Shown here: piece by piece, positions 39,943-53,255 of the stretch
How the letters are laid out: each line of letters starts with the position of its first letter
Numbering within the stretch: position 1 is the stretch's first letter
Assembly (NCBI GenBank): GCA_016177805.1
Contig: JACOUN010000038.1
Span: 61,403-125,402 of the forward strand
Direction of reading: 5' to 3'
Length of the DNA stretch: 64,000 bases
Origin: Rhodocyclales bacterium
GTDB lineage: Bacteria > Pseudomonadota > Gammaproteobacteria > Burkholderiales > Rhodocyclaceae
Notes under the pieces: model-generated
Databases searched by the model: none
Told to the model about the DNA's origin: nothing
Seen by the model: only the letters and a program-made list of their open reading frames with translations
Made by a program: the position numbers and the translations under genes

Positions 39943-40139
39943 GGCGGGAGACTCTCTCGGGATACGTGTGGGGACAGGCGAATCGCACACACCATGCCAG
40001 GCACGGGCGACGCGGCACTGCAACATCGGGGTTTGCGCCTATTGTGCGCTGAACCGCGCGCATTCTAGCATACGGGTCTGGGCGCCCCGGACCCACCCGC
40101 CCGCGGTGTCCCCCCCAACCACCGGACCCCACGCGAATC

Positions 40140-42887
<2,748 letters not shown>

Positions 42888-42965
42888 GGTGGTCGACACA
42901 AGCGGGGGAGCGAAACTGACGGGCTGCTAGAATCCGTCCTTTCGACGCTCGCCTGGCAGTGGCCC

Positions 42966-43466
42966 ATGACCCTCCCGAAACCCGCATTTGAAACCAAGCT
43001 CTGCCCGCCGGCCGAGCTTTCCACGCGCGTTGCCGCCCTGCCGCGACCTTTGGTGTTCACCAACGGCTGCTTCGACATCCTGCACCGTGGCCATGCCACC
43101 TATCTGGCCCAGGCGCGCGCACTGGGCGCGGCGCTGGTGGTGGCGCTGAACACTGATGCGTCGGTCAAACGGCTGGGCAAGGGCGACGACCGGCCGATCA
43201 ACGCGCTGGAAGATCGCCTCGCCCTCGTCGCGGCGCTGGAGGCGGTGGATCTGGTCACCTGGTTCGATGAAGACACACCGCTGAACTGCATACTCGCGGC
43301 GCGTCCCGACGTTCTGGTCAAGGGCGGCGACTGGTCCGAGCACGCAATCGTCGGCGCGGCCGAGGTCAAGGGCTGGGGTGGCAGCGTGCACTCGATCGCG
43401 TTCGAGCACGCCCGCTCCACCACCGATCTGCTCGCGCGTATCCGCGCAGCATCAGACGGAGGCTGA
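42966..43466 (+). CDS. rfaE2: D-glycero-beta-D-manno-heptose 1-phosphate adenylyltransferase
   Basis: A 166-residue nucleotidyltransferase equal to the C-terminal half of enterobacterial HldE. It makes ADP-heptose for the lipopolysaccharide inner core. The cytidylyltransferase-type signature TNGCFDILHRGHATYL with the HxGH motif is present, as is the SVKRLGKGDDRPINA loop (compare KGxxRP). The kinase half is not in this window, which is the normal split arrangement in betaproteobacteria. It ends 2 bp from the convergent small gene. Confidence 0.92.
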   Translation: MTLPKPAFETKLCPPAELSTRVAALPRPLVFTNGCFDILHRGHATYLAQARALGAALVVALNTDASVKRLGKGDDRPINALEDRLALVAALEAVDLVTWFDEDTPLNCILAARPDVLVKGGDWSEHAIVGAAEVKGWGGSVHSIAFEHARSTTDLLARIRAASDGG

Positions 43467-43468
43467 TT

Positions 43469-43744
43469 TCATGTGGGAGTGCCGTCGCGCTCGTGATCGA
43501 GCCAGCTCTTCCACCACGCGCCGCCCTCGGAATCATCAAACTCCGGAAACAGCCGGTCGTGTTCCATCAATATCCGTATGATCGTGGACGCGTGTTCGGG
43601 CTCGAACCCGTGGCGCGCCCCGTCGCGGGTTTCCCCCAGCAAGGTGCACAGCAGATTCCGGCACTGGCGCGTTCCCCACAGCGTCCCGATCCGGGTCAGA
43701 TGCGGGTGTGCGGCATACAAAGCGGTGGTATCGATACTGGTCAT
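43469..43744 (-). CDS. Small hypothetical protein
   Basis: A 91-residue protein I cannot assign. ATG 43744 has GAGGGA about seven bases upstream, so expression is credible; the frame is open to 43807. It is soluble, with no signal peptide, a histidine- and arginine-rich middle (RQCRNLLCTLLGETRDGARH) and an acidic, tryptophan-rich end (EGGAWWKSWLDHERDG). It sits between the convergent rfaE2 stop and the divergent recQ start. Codon use looks like its neighbours. Confidence 0.7.
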   Translation of the reverse strand: MTSIDTTALYAAHPHLTRIGTLWGTRQCRNLLCTLLGETRDGARHGFEPEHASTIIRILMEHDRLFPEFDDSEGGAWWKSWLDHERDGTPT

Positions 43745-43857
43745 GTCGTATCCCTCGCCATTGTGGAACCCTGTCTTGAATATCGGCCATGCCTGCGGGC
43801 GCGTCAAGTTCGGCCGCGACGCTGCCGTCTTTGCCGCGACCGGTTAGAATCGCCCGG

Positions 43858-45684
43858 ATGACGCCTTCAACCACCGCATCCGCACCGCTGCACACCCTGG
43901 AACACGTGTTCGGCTACACCGCCTTCCGTGGCCCCCAGGGCGAGGTGGTCGAGCACATGATGGGCGGCGGTGACGCGCTGGTGCTGATGCCGACTGGCGG
44001 AGGCAAGTCGCTGTGCTACCAGATCCCGGCCATCCTGCGCGATGGCACCGGCCTGGTGGTGTCGCCGCTCATCGCGCTGATGCACGACCAGGTCAGCGCG
44101 CTGCGCGAACTGGGGGTTAGCGCCGCTTATCTCAATTCCAGCCTATCCTTTGAGGCAGCCCAACAGATCGAAGCCGACCTGCTCGCCGGACGCCTGGATC
44201 TGCTCTACGTCGCGCCGGAACGCCTGCTCACGGCGCGCATGCTGCAAACGCTGGACCGGCTGTATGCGCAACGGCGCCTCGCCCTGATCGCGATCGACGA
44301 AGCCCATTGCGTCTCACAATGGGGGCACGATTTCCGCCCGGAGTACCTGCAGTTGTCGGTGCTGCAGACGCACTTCCCGAGCGTGCCGCGCATCGCCCTG
44401 ACCGCCACGGCCGACCCCGAAACGCAGGAGGAAATCGCGCGGCGCCTGCATCTGGATAACGCCCGGCGCTTCATTTCGAGCTTCGACCGGCCCAACATCC
44501 GCTACCGCATCGTCACCAAGGACAATCCACGCGCGCAGTTGCTGTCCTTTCTGCGCGAAGATCAGCAAGGCAACGCCGGCATCGTGTATTGCCTGTCGCG
44601 GCGCAAGGTCGAACAGACCGCCGAATGGCTCCAGTCGCACGGCATCAAGGCCCTGCCCTATCACGCCGGGCTGACGACCGAACTACGGGCAGCGCATCAG
44701 GATCGCTTCCTGCGCGAAGACGCCATCGTAATGGTCGCCACCATCGCCTTCGGCATGGGCATAGACAAGCCCGACGTGCGCTTCGTCGCGCACCTCGACC
44801 TGCCGCGTTCGATCGAGAGCTACTACCAGGAAACCGGGCGCGCCGGACGCGACGGACTTCCGGCCGAAGCCTGGATGGCGTGGGGCGCCCAGGACGTGGT
44901 GTTGCAGCGGCGCATGATCGACGAATCGGAAGGCGCCGAGGAATTCAAGCGCCGCGCCCGCACCCGGCTCGACGCCCTGGTCGGGCTGACCGAAACCACC
45001 GGCTGCCGCCGCACCCACCTGCTCGCCCATTTCGGCGAAGCCATCCCCGCCTGCGGCAACTGCGACAACTGCCTCGATCCTCCGCAAACCTGGGATGGCA
45101 CCGAGGCGGCGCGCAAGGCCCTGTCGGCCATCTATCGCACCGGCCAGCGCTTCGGCGCCGGCCACGTCATCGACGTGCTCAGGGGCGAGATCTCGGACAA
45201 GGTCAGGGACTGGGGGCACGACCAGGTCAGCACCTTCGGCATCGGCACCGAACTTGACGAAAAGACCTGGCGCACGCTGTTCCGGCAACTGGTCGCGCGT
45301 GGCATGCTGACCATCGATCACGACCGGCACAACGCGCTGCTGCTGACCGATCTGGCGCGCCCGCTGCTGCGTGGCGAGGCTGAATTCACCTTGCGCGTGC
45401 CACCCGCCAAGGCCAACCGCCGGCACGCCACGCGGCGCAATGCGCCGGACATCCCGGGCGGCGTTGCGCTGACGCTGTTCGATCGCCTGCGCGAATGGCG
45501 CAGCCGCCTCGCGGCAACGCGCAACGTCGCACCCTACATCATCGCCAACGACGCCACGCTGCGCGAGATCGCCATCACCCGCCCCGCCAACACCACCGAA
45601 CTGGCTTCGATCACCGGCATAGGCGATCGCAAGCTGGCGGCCTACGGCGCGGACATCCTCGAACTGGTGAACGCGACCGTCTAA
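43858..45684 (+). CDS. recQ: ATP-dependent DNA helicase RecQ
   Basis: A 608-residue superfamily-2 helicase for recombination and stalled-fork repair. Motif I is [15 protein letters not shown], motif [19 protein letters not shown] (with the RecQ aromatic loop), and motif [16 protein letters not shown]. The RecQ-C zinc site is CGNCDNC (about 420), followed by a winged helix and an HRDC domain at about 525-600 ([17 protein letters not shown]). The frame is open from 43789, but ATG 43858 begins a normal N-terminus. The stop overlaps the convergent Nudix gene. Confidence 0.96.
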   Translation: MTPSTTASAPLHTLEHVFGYTAFRGPQGEVVEHMMGGGDALVLMPTGGGKSLCYQIPAILRDGTGLVVSPLIALMHDQVSALRELGVSAAYLNSSLSFEAAQQIEADLLAGRLDLLYVAPERLLTARMLQTLDRLYAQRRLALIAIDEAHCVSQWGHDFRPEYLQLSVLQTHFPSVPRIALTATADPETQEEIARRLHLDNARRFISSFDRPNIRYRIVTKDNPRAQLLSFLREDQQGNAGIVYCLSRRKVEQTAEWLQSHGIKALPYHAGLTTELRAAHQDRFLREDAIVMVATIAFGMGIDKPDVRFVAHLDLPRSIESYYQETGRAGRDGLPAEAWMAWGAQDVVLQRRMIDESEGAEEFKRRARTRLDALVGLTETTGCRRTHLLAHFGEAIPACGNCDNCLDPPQTWDGTEAARKALSAIYRTGQRFGAGHVIDVLRGEISDKVRDWGHDQVSTFGIGTELDEKTWRTLFRQLVARGMLTIDHDRHNALLLTDLARPLLRGEAEFTLRVPPAKANRRHATRRNAPDIPGGVALTLFDRLREWRSRLAATRNVAPYIIANDATLREIAITRPANTTELASITGIGDRKLAAYGADILELVNATV

Positions 45685-46118
45685 GAGGTCCACCCCAGTT
45701 CCAGCATCCATGGCCCGGCGCCCGCATCGAGCGCCTCACGTACATAGGGCACGGTATTTTCCGGGAGCGCACACGCGCCGAACCACGCCAGATCGTCACA
45801 ACGGTCGGGTTCACGCATCCGGGGTTTGCCGCTCCACTGACGCGCCTGGAAGAAGAAATCGATACGGTTGGTATCCGAGCGCCGATGTACCACCCCCAGG
45901 TAGTCGAGCGCGGCAACGTCCGCGTGCAGGCCGGTTTCCTCCGCGAGTTCACGCACGGCAGCCTGCCTCAGCGACTCACCAGGTTCGACATGCCCACCCG
46001 GCAGGCTGTAGAGCCCGTCAAAGAAACCGGTCCCGGCGCGCCGCAGCAGCAGGAGTTGCTCACCGCATGCAACCAGTACATGCACACCCACCGGCGTACC
46101 GGGTCTGACCACACTCAC
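45681..46118 (-). CDS. Nudix hydrolase
   Basis: A 145-residue Nudix protein. The Nudix box is complete: [20 protein letters not shown] continuing into ETGL, fitting GX5EX7REUXEEXGU. It hydrolyses a nucleoside diphosphate linked to some moiety; the substrate cannot be read from sequence. It begins with GTG, 6 bp after the dut stop, with GAGAGG just before it, so the two genes are probably co-transcribed with coaBC. Pairing with dut suggests nucleotide-pool cleaning, which is inference. Confidence 0.9.
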   Translation of the reverse strand: MSVVRPGTPVGVHVLVACGEQLLLLRRAGTGFFDGLYSLPGGHVEPGESLRQAAVRELAEETGLHADVAALDYLGVVHRRSDTNRIDFFFQARQWSGKPRMREPDRCDDLAWFGACALPENTVPYVREALDAGAGPWMLELGWTS

Positions 46119-46124
46119 AGCCTC

Positions 46125-46574
46125 TCAGTGCTTGCCGGTACTGCCAAACCCGCCCTCACCGCGATCGCTTTCCTCAAACGAATCCACGATGTTGAATCCG
46201 ACCTGCAACACCGGCACCACCACCAGTTGCGCGATGCGCTCCATCGGCTGCAGCGTGAAGGACTCGCGACCGCGATTCCACAGCGAGACAAAGATCTGCC
46301 CCTGGTAGTCCGAGTCGATCAGCCCCACCAGGTTGCCGAGCACGATGCCATGTTTGTGCCCCAACCCGGAGCGGGGCAATATCATCGCCGCCAACCCCGG
46401 ATCGGCCAGATGGATCGCCAGCCCACTCGGCACCAGCGCGGTTTCGCCGGGGTGCAAACATAGCGCCGCCTTAAGGCAGGCGCGCAGATCCAGCCCGGCC
46501 GCGCCGGCGGTGGCATATTCGGGGGGGTGCGAACGCAGGCGCTCGTCAAGTATCCTGACGTCGATACGGTGCAT
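46125..46574 (-). CDS. dut: Deoxyuridine 5'-triphosphate nucleotidohydrolase
   Basis: A 149-residue trimeric dUTPase that turns dUTP into dUMP and keeps uracil out of DNA. All five family motifs can be seen: [34 protein letters not shown] (uracil pocket and catalytic Asp), [10 protein letters not shown] and the C-terminal arm [12 protein letters not shown]. The frame is open to 46622, but ATG 46574 comes right after the coaBC stop and gives normal length. coaBC-dut is a common pair. Confidence 0.97.
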   Translation of the reverse strand: MHRIDVRILDERLRSHPPEYATAGAAGLDLRACLKAALCLHPGETALVPSGLAIHLADPGLAAMILPRSGLGHKHGIVLGNLVGLIDSDYQGQIFVSLWNRGRESFTLQPMERIAQLVVVPVLQVGFNIVDSFEESDRGEGGFGSTGKH

Positions 46575-46575
46575 G

Positions 46576-47787
46576 TCAGACTCCGGTTCGGGCTTCGAGG
46601 TAGGCTGCCAGCAAGCTGGCAAAGTGTTCGACGATCAATTGCGCCAGCACCGACTTGTGCGCGCGCGGCAATGGATGGCGTCCGGCGGCGTCGTACAGGA
46701 TAATCTGGTTGTCATCGCGACCCATGCCGTCCTGCACCAGATTCCCCACCACGAGTTGCAGCTTCTTCGCCTGTCGCTTGCCTTCGGCATAGCGGTCGAG
46801 ATCCTGGCTTTCGGCGGCGAAGCCAACGCAGAAAGGCGCATCGTCGCGCGCCGCGACCTCGGCAATGATGTCCGGATTGGGGGTCAAGGTCACGACCATC
46901 TCGCCCTGGGTTTTCTTGATCTTGTGTTCGGCCACCGACGCTGGCGCATAGTCGGCCACCGCCGCCACACCGACAAACACATCCGTACCGGGCAATACGG
47001 CCAGCACCGCGTCGCGCATCTGCAGCGCGCTGTTCACTGCAGTGCGATGCACTCCGGCCGGTGCCGCCAGCCCGGTCGGGCCACTGACCAGTTCCACTTG
47101 CGCCCCGGCCCGCGCACATGCCAACGCCAAGGCGTAGCCCATCTTGCCCGAACTGATGTTGGTGATCCCACGCACCGGATCGATGGCCTCGAAGGTGGGA
47201 CCCGCCGTCAGCACGACCTTGCGCCCGGCAAGCAACTTGGGGGCAAAGAAACCTATCACCTGCTCACACAGCGCTTCCGGCTCCAGCAAGCGCCCTAGGC
47301 CCGTCTCCCCGCATGCCTGCTCGCCCGCGTCCGGTCCCAGCACCACCGCCCCGTCGGCGTTCAGGCACGCCACGTTGCGCCGCGTTGCCGGGTGCTCCCA
47401 CATCTGCCGGTTCATCGCCGGCGCAACAAGCAGCGGACAATCGCGCGCCAGACACATCGTGGTCAGCAAATCGTCGGCCAGGCCATGCACCAGCTTCGCG
47501 ATCACGTCCGCCGATGCCGGCGCAATCACGATCGCATCCGCGTCGCGGCTCAGGTCGATGTGCGCCATGTTGTTCGGCATGCGCGCATCCCACAGGTCCT
47601 CCCACACCGGGTTTCCGGACAAGGCCTGAAACGTGACGGCGGTGACGAAACGCGCCCCGCCGCGCGTCAGCACCACGTGCACATCCGCCCCGGCCTTGCC
47701 CAGCAAGCGCACCAGCTCGGCCGCCTTGTAAGCAGCGACGCCGCCGGTAACCGCCACGATCAGCTTTTTGCCTTCCAGAGGATTCAT
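46576..47787 (-). CDS. coaBC: Phosphopantothenoylcysteine decarboxylase / synthetase CoaBC
   Basis: A 403-residue bifunctional enzyme of coenzyme A synthesis. The N-terminal FMN-dependent decarboxylase (CoaC) has [30 protein letters not shown] and [13 protein letters not shown]; the C-terminal CTP-dependent synthetase (CoaB) has [19 protein letters not shown] and KIKKTQGEM. The frame is open to 47808; I chose ATG 47787 because the product then starts as homologues do. No start has a good Shine-Dalgarno. It is divergent from radC, with only 47 bp between the start codons. Confidence 0.95.
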   Translation of the reverse strand: MNPLEGKKLIVAVTGGVAAYKAAELVRLLGKAGADVHVVLTRGGARFVTAVTFQALSGNPVWEDLWDARMPNNMAHIDLSRDADAIVIAPASADVIAKLVHGLADDLLTTMCLARDCPLLVAPAMNRQMWEHPATRRNVACLNADGAVVLGPDAGEQACGETGLGRLLEPEALCEQVIGFFAPKLLAGRKVVLTAGPTFEAIDPVRGITNISSGKMGYALALACARAGAQVELVSGPTGLAAPAGVHRTAVNSALQMRDAVLAVLPGTDVFVGVAAVADYAPASVAEHKIKKTQGEMVVTLTPNPDIIAEVAARDDAPFCVGFAAESQDLDRYAEGKRQAKKLQLVVGNLVQDGMGRDDNQIILYDAAGRHPLPRAHKSVLAQLIVEHFASLLAAYLEARTGV

Positions 47788-47834
47788 CACATGCGATACC
47801 ATATGCATAAGTTCAACAACGGACCTTATCGATC

Positions 47835-48512
47835 ATGGCAATCACCGACTGGCCACAATGCGAGCGCCCGCGCGAGAAGCTCCTCGAACGCGGCGCGGAA
47901 GCCCTGTCCGACGCCGAGCTGCTGGCCCTGTTCCTGCGGGTCGGCATCAAGGGCAAAACCGCCGTTGATCTGGCGCGCGAACTGCTCGGGCAATTCGGAT
48001 CGCTCACCCGGCTATGCAACGCAAGCGCCACCGAATTCGCCAGCGTGCCCGGCATGGGACTTGCCAAGTATGCCCAACTGCAGGCAGTGATGGAACTGGC
48101 ACGGCGCGCATTGTGCGAACAAATGTCGGGCGGCGACGTGTTCGATACGCCCACCACGGTGCGCGATTGGCTGCGCCTGAGGATCGGTAACCTCCCCCAC
48201 GAAGTGTTCTGCGTGCTGCTGCTGGATGCGCGTAATCGCCTGATCGAATCGGTCGAACTGTTTCGCGGCACGCTGACCCAGACCAGCGTCTATCCACGCG
48301 AAGTGGTCAAACTGGCGCTGGCGCACAACGCCGCCGCCGTCATTTTCGCCCACAACCACCCATCGGGCGCATCCGAACCCAGCTCCGCCGATGAACTGCT
48401 GACGCGCACCCTGAAAGATGCGCTGGCGTTGGTTGATGTGCGCGTCCTCGACCATTTCATCGTCACCGCCTGGAGCGCGCCGCTGTCGTTTTCCGAGCGC
48501 GGTCTGATCTGA
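47835..48512 (+). CDS. radC: RadC family JAB/MPN+ protein
   Basis: A 225-residue RadC. N-terminal helix-hairpin-helix ([19 protein letters not shown], about 66-84) and a C-terminal JAB1/MPN+ metalloprotease-like domain with the JAMM residues in [20 protein letters not shown]. Despite the name, a DNA-repair role is not established for the family. It lies upstream of rpmB-rpmG, a usual arrangement, but separated by 116 bp containing a promoter of its own for the ribosomal genes. Confidence 0.94.
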   Translation: MAITDWPQCERPREKLLERGAEALSDAELLALFLRVGIKGKTAVDLARELLGQFGSLTRLCNASATEFASVPGMGLAKYAQLQAVMELARRALCEQMSGGDVFDTPTTVRDWLRLRIGNLPHEVFCVLLLDARNRLIESVELFRGTLTQTSVYPREVVKLALAHNAAAVIFAHNHPSGASEPSSADELLTRTLKDALALVDVRVLDHFIVTAWSAPLSFSERGLI

Positions 48513-48552
48513 GCCGCAGCACCTCCCGGTCCGACCCATCGTCCTGACGCAC

Positions 48553-48590
48553 TTGACTTCTTGCACTTCAAGCGGCTAGTAAGGTATCAT
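48553..48590 (+). promoter_or_regulatory. Promoter of rpmB-rpmG (two overlapping candidates)
   Basis: TTGACT (48553-48558) with TAGTAA (48577-48582), and TTGCAC (48561-48566) with TATCAT (48585-48590), each with an 18-base spacer. The second has the better -10. Both lie 40-60 bp before the rpmB ATG, in a locally AT-richer stretch. Confidence 0.5.
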
Positions 48591-48628
48591 CCTCCGTTTT
48601 CCGAAATCAGAATTCCCTGGAGCAACGT

Positions 48629-48865
48629 ATGGCTCGCGTATGCCAAGTTACCGGTAAAGCACCGATGGTGGGAAACAACGTCTCCCACGCCAACAACAAG
48701 ACCAAGCGTCGCTTCCTTCCCAATCTGCAAAACCGCAGATTCTGGAGCGAGGCCGAGAATCGTTGGATCCGCCTGCGCGTCTCCAATGCCGCCCTGCGTA
48801 CGATCGACAAGAAGGGCATCGACGTTGTCGTCTCTGAGCTTCGCGCTCGCGGCGACAAGATCTGA
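48629..48865 (+). CDS. rpmB: 50S ribosomal protein L28
   Basis: A 78-residue L28. The N-terminus [20 protein letters not shown] and the middle [16 protein letters not shown] are highly conserved. A Shine-Dalgarno-like GGAG lies about 8 bases before the ATG. It is followed by rpmG after 32 bp, the standard operon. Confidence 0.98.
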   Translation: MARVCQVTGKAPMVGNNVSHANNKTKRRFLPNLQNRRFWSEAENRWIRLRVSNAALRTIDKKGIDVVVSELRARGDKI

Positions 48866-48897
48866 TCCCGTCGCAACGCTACTGAACGGAGTCCAAA

Positions 48898-49065
48898 ATG
48901 GCCAAGAGCGCCCGCGAAAAAATCAAACTGGAGTCGACTGCCGGCACCGGTCACTTCTACACGACGTCGAAGAACAAGCGTACGACGCCGACCAAGCTTG
49001 AGTTCAAAAAGTATGATCCGGTCGTGCGCAAGCACGTCCTGTACAAGGAAATCAAGCTCAAGTGA
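48898..49065 (+). CDS. rpmG: 50S ribosomal protein L33
   Basis: A 55-residue L33. The protein begins [20 protein letters not shown] and ends [18 protein letters not shown], the cysteine-free, zinc-independent type. ATG 48898 follows a GGAG by seven bases. It is the last gene of the rpmB-rpmG operon and is followed directly by an intrinsic terminator. Confidence 0.97.
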   Translation: MAKSAREKIKLESTAGTGHFYTTSKNKRTTPTKLEFKKYDPVVRKHVLYKEIKLK

Positions 49066-49072
49066 GCATCAG

Positions 49073-49098
49073 CGCGGGCCACGGCCCGCGTTTTCGTT
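49073..49098 (+). terminator. Intrinsic terminator of rpmB-rpmG
   Basis: Hairpin CGCGGGCC (49073-49080) / GGCCCGCG (49083-49090) followed by TTTTCGTTT. It begins 7 bases after the rpmG stop. Confidence 0.8.
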
Positions 49099-49150
49099 TC
49101 CACGACCGCAAAGCAACGTAGCAGCACCTTCGGGATCGAAAGAAAGAAAA

Positions 49151-49175
49151 GAGGCCGCTGGAATCCAGCGGCCTC
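49151..49175. terminator. Bidirectional terminator between rpmG and the cold-shock gene
   Basis: A 12-bp stem, GAGGCCGCTGGA (49151-49162) with TCCAGCGGCCTC (49164-49175), has a T-rich run on the plus side (TTGTTTTCT) and an A-rich run on the left (AAGAAAGAAAA), so it can stop transcription from both directions. It lies 54 bases beyond the stop of the minus-strand cold-shock gene. Confidence 0.8.
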
Positions 49176-49229
49176 TTGTTTTCTGAATCACGTCAGCTCA
49201 GGCCGCCGCGATTCAAGCTCCTTCCAGGC

Positions 49230-49433
49230 TCAGGCCTTCTGAATGTTCGAAGCCTGCTTGCCCTTCGGACCCTGGGTTACTTCGAAGGAGACCTTCTCGC
49301 CTTCCTTCAGGGTCTTGAACCCGTTCATGTTGATCGCGGAGAAGTGCGCGAAAAGATCTTCGCTGCCGTCGTCCGGAGTAATGAAGCCGAAGCCCTTCGA
49401 GTCATTGAACCACTTAACGGTACCAGTTGCCAT
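49230..49433 (-). CDS. Cold-shock protein, CspA family
   Basis: A 67-residue single cold-shock domain that binds single-stranded nucleic acid. RNP1 (KGFGFITP) and RNP2 (DLFAHFSAI) are both intact, and the beginning [17 protein letters not shown] is typical of CspA/CspD-like proteins in betaproteobacteria. AAGG lies a few bases before the ATG. The AT-richer leader upstream may be a long untranslated region, as in other csp genes. Which paralogue (CspA, C, D or E) cannot be decided. Confidence 0.95.
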   Translation of the reverse strand: MATGTVKWFNDSKGFGFITPDDGSEDLFAHFSAINMNGFKTLKEGEKVSFEVTQGPKGKQASNIQKA

Positions 49434-49834
49434 ATTGCCTTAATCCTTGAAAATTACTTAGTGATGCGGGTACTACCCCGTCAGTGCGTCAATGCCCAGA
49501 AATCTCAGCCCGTACTGCACATCAGAACCACAACCGCAGCCTTGAAAACAGAATCCGTGCCTTTAACTATGCATCACACGCAGTTTGCTTTTACGCACTT
49601 GTCAGCGCAGCGTCAACAAATAATTATGGGTCGTACCCCCCGGAGTTTTCCGCAGCGCAGAATATCAGCATCAAAGCCACGTTCGCAGTCGGTCGTTTCA
49701 GCCCGAAAATCAACTGATCTGACCTGCCGTTGCGGCATGTGCGCTGCAATATGAGGGTTCGCGTTGTCGACGGCACAAATGCAACACTGCACATCACCCG
49801 CGGCTCTATCGCACTCTGTCCCGACTGGATTAGA
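49434..49834. other. Intergenic region between divergent csp and clpS
   Basis: 401 bp without a credible gene and AT-richer than the flanks. On the minus strand TTGACG (49611-49616) and TAAAAG (49588-49593), 17 bases apart, could be the csp promoter; that would give a leader of about 150 bases, consistent with thermoregulated csp leaders. On the plus strand a TAGAAT at 49831-49836 overlaps the clpS start and has no good -35. No repeat or RNA gene was recognised. Confidence 0.4.
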
Positions 49835-50152
49835 ATGAACCGCATGGCCACTCACAAGCAGGACGAGTTCTTACTCGAGACGGGGCGTACACGCACCAGA
49901 CCCCCGCCATTATTCAAGGTGCTATTGCTCAACGACGACTTCACGCCCATGGATTTCGTGATCGTCGTATTACAAAAATTTTTCAGCATGGATCGCGAAC
50001 GGGCAACGCGGATCATGCTCCAAGTCCACAGAGAGGGCTCGGGAGTCTGCGGCGTGTTCCCGAAAGACGTCGCAGCGACCAAGGTGGAACAGGTCGTCTC
50101 CTTCGCCCGTCAGCACCAGCATCCGCTGGCATGCGTGATGGAGGAACACTGA
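49835..50152 (+). CDS. clpS: ClpAP adaptor protein ClpS
   Basis: A 105-residue ClpS, the N-recognin that hands N-degron substrates to Clp[15 protein letters not shown] holds the acidic N-degron pocket, and [19 protein letters not shown] carries the conserved His. I chose ATG 49835, preceded by a weak TGGAT; ATG 49844 gives MATHKQDEF and is equally possible. clpA starts 2 bp after the stop, so the two are coupled, the conserved arrangement. Confidence 0.96.
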   Translation: MNRMATHKQDEFLLETGRTRTRPPPLFKVLLLNDDFTPMDFVIVVLQKFFSMDRERATRIMLQVHREGSGVCGVFPKDVAATKVEQVVSFARQHQHPLACVMEEH

Positions 50153-50154
50153 GA

Positions 50155-52431
50155 ATGATCGCGCAAGAGCTAGAAGTCAGCCTTCACATGGCTTTTGTCG
50201 ATGCCAGACAGAAGCGGCACGAGTTCATCACCGTTGAACATCTGCTGCTGGCGCTGCTCGACAACCCGTCAGCCGCCGAAGTGCTGCGCGCATGCGCGGC
50301 CAACATCGATGAGTTGCGGCGCGAGTTGATGACCTTCATCAACGAGCACACCCCTATCGTGGAGAGCGAAGACGAGATCGATACGCAGCCCACACTGGGT
50401 TTCCAGCGAGTCATCCAGCGCGCGATCCTGCACGTCCAATCCTCGGGCAAGAAGGAGGTCACCGGCGCCAACGTGCTGGTCGCCATATTCGGCGAAAAGG
50501 ACTCACACGCGGTCTACTTCCTGCAGAGGCAGAAGATCTCGCGCCTGGATGTCGTCAACTTCATCTCGCACGGGATTGCCAAGACCCCGCAACCGGGCAC
50601 TCCAACCCCCAGCCGCAGCGAGCAACAGGAACAGAACGAGCAGGAGCAGGAAGGCACGCAGTCAGGTGGCGCGCTTGAGAACTTCACGCTAAACCTCAAC
50701 CAGCAGGCGCTGGTCGGGAAGATCGACCCCCTCATAGGGCGAGAGCACGAGCTTGAGCGCGTCATCCAGACCCTGTGCCGACGGCGCAAGAACAACCCGC
50801 TGCTGGTCGGAGAGGCCGGCGTCGGTAAAACCGCGATCGCGGAAGGTCTGGCTCGGCGCATCATCGAGGAGCGGGTGCCGGAAATACTCAAGGACGCTCA
50901 GGTGTTCGCGCTCGACATGGGCGCGCTGCTGGCGGGCACCAAGTACCGGGGTGACTTCGAGCAAAGACTCAAGGCGGTTCTGAAGCAATTGCGCGAGAAT
51001 CAGCACTCCATCCTGTTCATCGACGAGATACACACGTTGATTGGCGCGGGCGCGGCCTCGGGTGGCACGCTGGACGCTTCCAACCTGCTCAAGCCCGCTC
51101 TTTCATCCGGCCAGCTCAAGTGCATAGGCGCGACGACGTACAACGAGTTCCGCCAGATATTCGAGAAGGATCATGCGCTGTCGCGGCGCTTCCAGAAGAT
51201 AGACGTGACCGAGCCGTCAGTGGCCGAAACCGTCGAAATTCTCAAGGGACTCAAGAGCCGGTTCGAGGAACACCACAACGTGCGTTACTCATCCGCAGCG
51301 CTGACCTCGGCGGCCGAGTTGTCGGCACGCTACATCAATGACCGGCACTTGCCCGACAAGGCTATCGACGTCATCGATGAAGCCGGCGCGGCTCAGCGCA
51401 TCCTGCCCAAGTCGCGTCAGCGCAAGACCATAGGCAAGGGTGAGATCGAGGAGATCGTGGCCAAGATCGCGCGCATCCCGCCACGCACCGTGTCCAATGA
51501 CGACAAGGCGGCCCTGAAGACTCTGGAGCGCGACCTGCGCAACGTCGTGTTCGGCCAGGATGCCGCAATCGAAGCGCTCGCCAAGGCGATCAAGATGTCG
51601 CGCTCCGGCTTGGGCAACCCGCAAAAGCCTATCGGCAGCTTCCTGTTCAGCGGACCTACCGGCGTCGGCAAGACCGAAGTCGCACGACAACTTGCCTTCA
51701 CGCTTGGCATCGAACTGGTGCGCTTTGACATGTCGGAGTACATGGAGCGCCACGCCGTATCGCGCCTGATCGGCGCCCCTCCGGGCTACGTTGGTTTCGA
51801 CAACGGCGGGATGCTGACCGAGGCCATTACCAAGAAGCCGCATTGTGTACTGCTGCTGGACGAAATCGAGAAGGCGCACCCCGACATCTACAACATCTTG
51901 CTGCAGGTGATGGATCACGGCACCCTGACCGACAACAACGGCCGGGAAGCGGATTTCCGCAACGTCATCCTCATCATGACCACCAACGCCGGCGCCGAAG
52001 CGATCAACAAGTCGGTGATGGGGTTCTCCGCCACCCGCCAGAAAGGTGACGAAATGGCCGAGATCAAGCGCATGTTCTCGCCTGAGTTCCGAAACCGGCT
52101 TGATGCGACCATCTCGTTCGGTGCGCTCGACAACGAGATCATCATGCTGGTGGTCGACAAATTCCTCATGCAGCTCGAAGTTCAGTTGCACGAGAAAAAG
52201 GTCGAAGCGCACTTCACCGATGAACTCAGGACCTGGCTGGCATCGAAGGGCTTTGACCCCATGATGGGTGCCCGCCCGATGGCACGCCTGATCCAGGACA
52301 CGATACGTTCCGCCCTGGCAGACGAGTTGTTGTTCGGTCGACTGGCGGGCGGGGGCAAGGTCACCATCGATATCGATGAGCACGGCAAGGTGATGCTCGT
52401 CTTCGACGAAGTCGAGGCCGTCACGACCTGA
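50155..52431 (+). CDS. clpA: ATP-dependent Clp protease ATPase subunit ClpA
   Basis: A 758-residue Hsp100 unfoldase for ClpP. An N-terminal Clp_N repeat domain (1 to about 145) binds ClpS. D1 has Walker [14 protein letters not shown] and Walker [15 protein letters not shown]2 has [13 protein letters not shown] and [13 protein letters not shown]. In D2 the ClpP-docking loop reads SVMGFSATR where E. coli has an IGL sequence. A frame upstream to 50131 lies inside clpS, so ATG 50155 is used. clpP is not in the window. An intrinsic terminator follows. Confidence 0.97.
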   Translation: MIAQELEVSLHMAFVDARQKRHEFITVEHLLLALLDNPSAAEVLRACAANIDELRRELMTFINEHTPIVESEDEIDTQPTLGFQRVIQRAILHVQSSGKKEVTGANVLVAIFGEKDSHAVYFLQRQKISRLDVVNFISHGIAKTPQPGTPTPSRSEQQEQNEQEQEGTQSGGALENFTLNLNQQALVGKIDPLIGREHELERVIQTLCRRRKNNPLLVGEAGVGKTAIAEGLARRIIEERVPEILKDAQVFALDMGALLAGTKYRGDFEQRLKAVLKQLRENQHSILFIDEIHTLIGAGAASGGTLDASNLLKPALSSGQLKCIGATTYNEFRQIFEKDHALSRRFQKIDVTEPSVAETVEILKGLKSRFEEHHNVRYSSAALTSAAELSARYINDRHLPDKAIDVIDEAGAAQRILPKSRQRKTIGKGEIEEIVAKIARIPPRTVSNDDKAALKTLERDLRNVVFGQDAAIEALAKAIKMSRSGLGNPQKPIGSFLFSGPTGVGKTEVARQLAFTLGIELVRFDMSEYMERHAVSRLIGAPPGYVGFDNGGMLTEAITKKPHCVLLLDEIEKAHPDIYNILLQVMDHGTLTDNNGREADFRNVILIMTTNAGAEAINKSVMGFSATRQKGDEMAEIKRMFSPEFRNRLDATISFGALDNEIIMLVVDKFLMQLEVQLHEKKVEAHFTDELRTWLASKGFDPMMGARPMARLIQDTIRSALADELLFGRLAGGGKVTIDIDEHGKVMLVFDEVEAVTT

Positions 52432-52456
52432 ACACGCTTGAATGCATGCAAAGATA

Positions 52457-52481
52457 GCGGCCCTCGCGGCCGCCTCTTTTT
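52457..52481 (+). terminator. Intrinsic terminator of clpSA
   Basis: GCGGCC (52457-52462) pairs with GGCCGC (52468-52473) around a 5-base loop, followed by CTCTTTTT. It lies 26 bases after the clpA stop. Confidence 0.7.
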
Positions 52482-52535
52482 GGCCAGGACCACCCAGCCC
52501 AATCGAAACCAGAACCCGGAATCAGGATTGATCCC

Positions 52536-53018
52536 ATGCAGATTCAGACCGCAGACCTGTGTGACGCCCATGAAAACAAAATCAGCGTGGTCGACCCCAT
52601 GTTCAACTCTTACGGTGGGCTCAAGTCTTTCGGCGGTGCCATCGAGACCCTGAAGGTGTTCGAGGACAACTCGCTCGTGCGCAGCACGCTCGAAACTTCG
52701 GGCAACGGCCGGGTTCTTGTGGTCGACGGCGGAGGGTCGATGCGCTGCGCCCTGGTGGGCGACCAGCTCGCCATACTGGCGGTCGCCAACGGATGGGCCG
52801 GAATCATCGTCTACGGGTGCATCCGCGACTCAGTGGCTATCGGTCAAACCAGGCTGGGCGTGATGGCCATCGGTACGCATCCGCGCAAGAGCATCAAGAA
52901 AGGCGTAGGTGATGCGGGCGTGCCGCTCAGTTTTGGCGGTGTCTGCTTCAAGCCCGGAAACTACGTGTATGCCGACAGCGACGGCGTCATCCTGTCCGAC
53001 GAGCCACTGAACCCATAA
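52536..53018 (+). CDS. rraA: RraA family protein (RNase E activity regulator type)
   Basis: A 160-residue RraA-fold protein. It starts IQTADLCDAHENKISVVDPM and has GGAIETLKVFEDNSLVR, VVDGGGSMRCALVGDQLA, GCIRDSVAIGQT and GTHPRKSIKKG, all typical of RraA. E. coli RraA inhibits RNase E; relatives in the same superfamily act as 4-hydroxy-4-methyl-2-oxoglutarate/oxaloacetate aldolases, and the GDQLA...RD residues here would also suit that metal-dependent chemistry. Monocistronic between the clpA terminator and the aceA promoter. Confidence 0.88.
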   Translation: MQIQTADLCDAHENKISVVDPMFNSYGGLKSFGGAIETLKVFEDNSLVRSTLETSGNGRVLVVDGGGSMRCALVGDQLAILAVANGWAGIIVYGCIRDSVAIGQTRLGVMAIGTHPRKSIKKGVGDAGVPLSFGGVCFKPGNYVYADSDGVILSDEPLNP

Positions 53019-53239
53019 TCCCCTTCCTCGCCCGCGGCACCCGCACGTTGGGCGTCGCCGCTTCCGGCTGCTCACCAAGGCGTAATCATCCACGCTGCAG
53101 CCTCCTGCCGCCTTGCATTTGTTACGCGCAGAACTTGCGCAACGCAGCACAACTCCATTTCACAGAGACAATCTTCGTTTCGCATTGTGACACGCCGCAT
53201 ACAACAGATTGTTTTCTAAGCACAACTTTTTTTCTTATA

Positions 53240-53251
53240 TCTTATATAAGA
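53240..53251. promoter_or_regulatory. Palindromic operator candidate upstream of aceA
   Basis: TCTTATATAAGA is a perfect 12-bp palindrome, preceded by a direct half-copy TCTTATAT at 53233-53240. It lies 4 bases upstream of the -35 hexamer, a good position for an activator or a repressor. The regulator is not identified. Confidence 0.55.
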
Positions 53252-53255
53252 CTGG

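Noticed and set aside
42928..42933. TAGAAT -10-like hexamers before rfaE2 and also before dusB, recQ, clpS and hemC
   Set aside because: None has a convincing -35 at the right spacing, so I did not annotate them as promoters.
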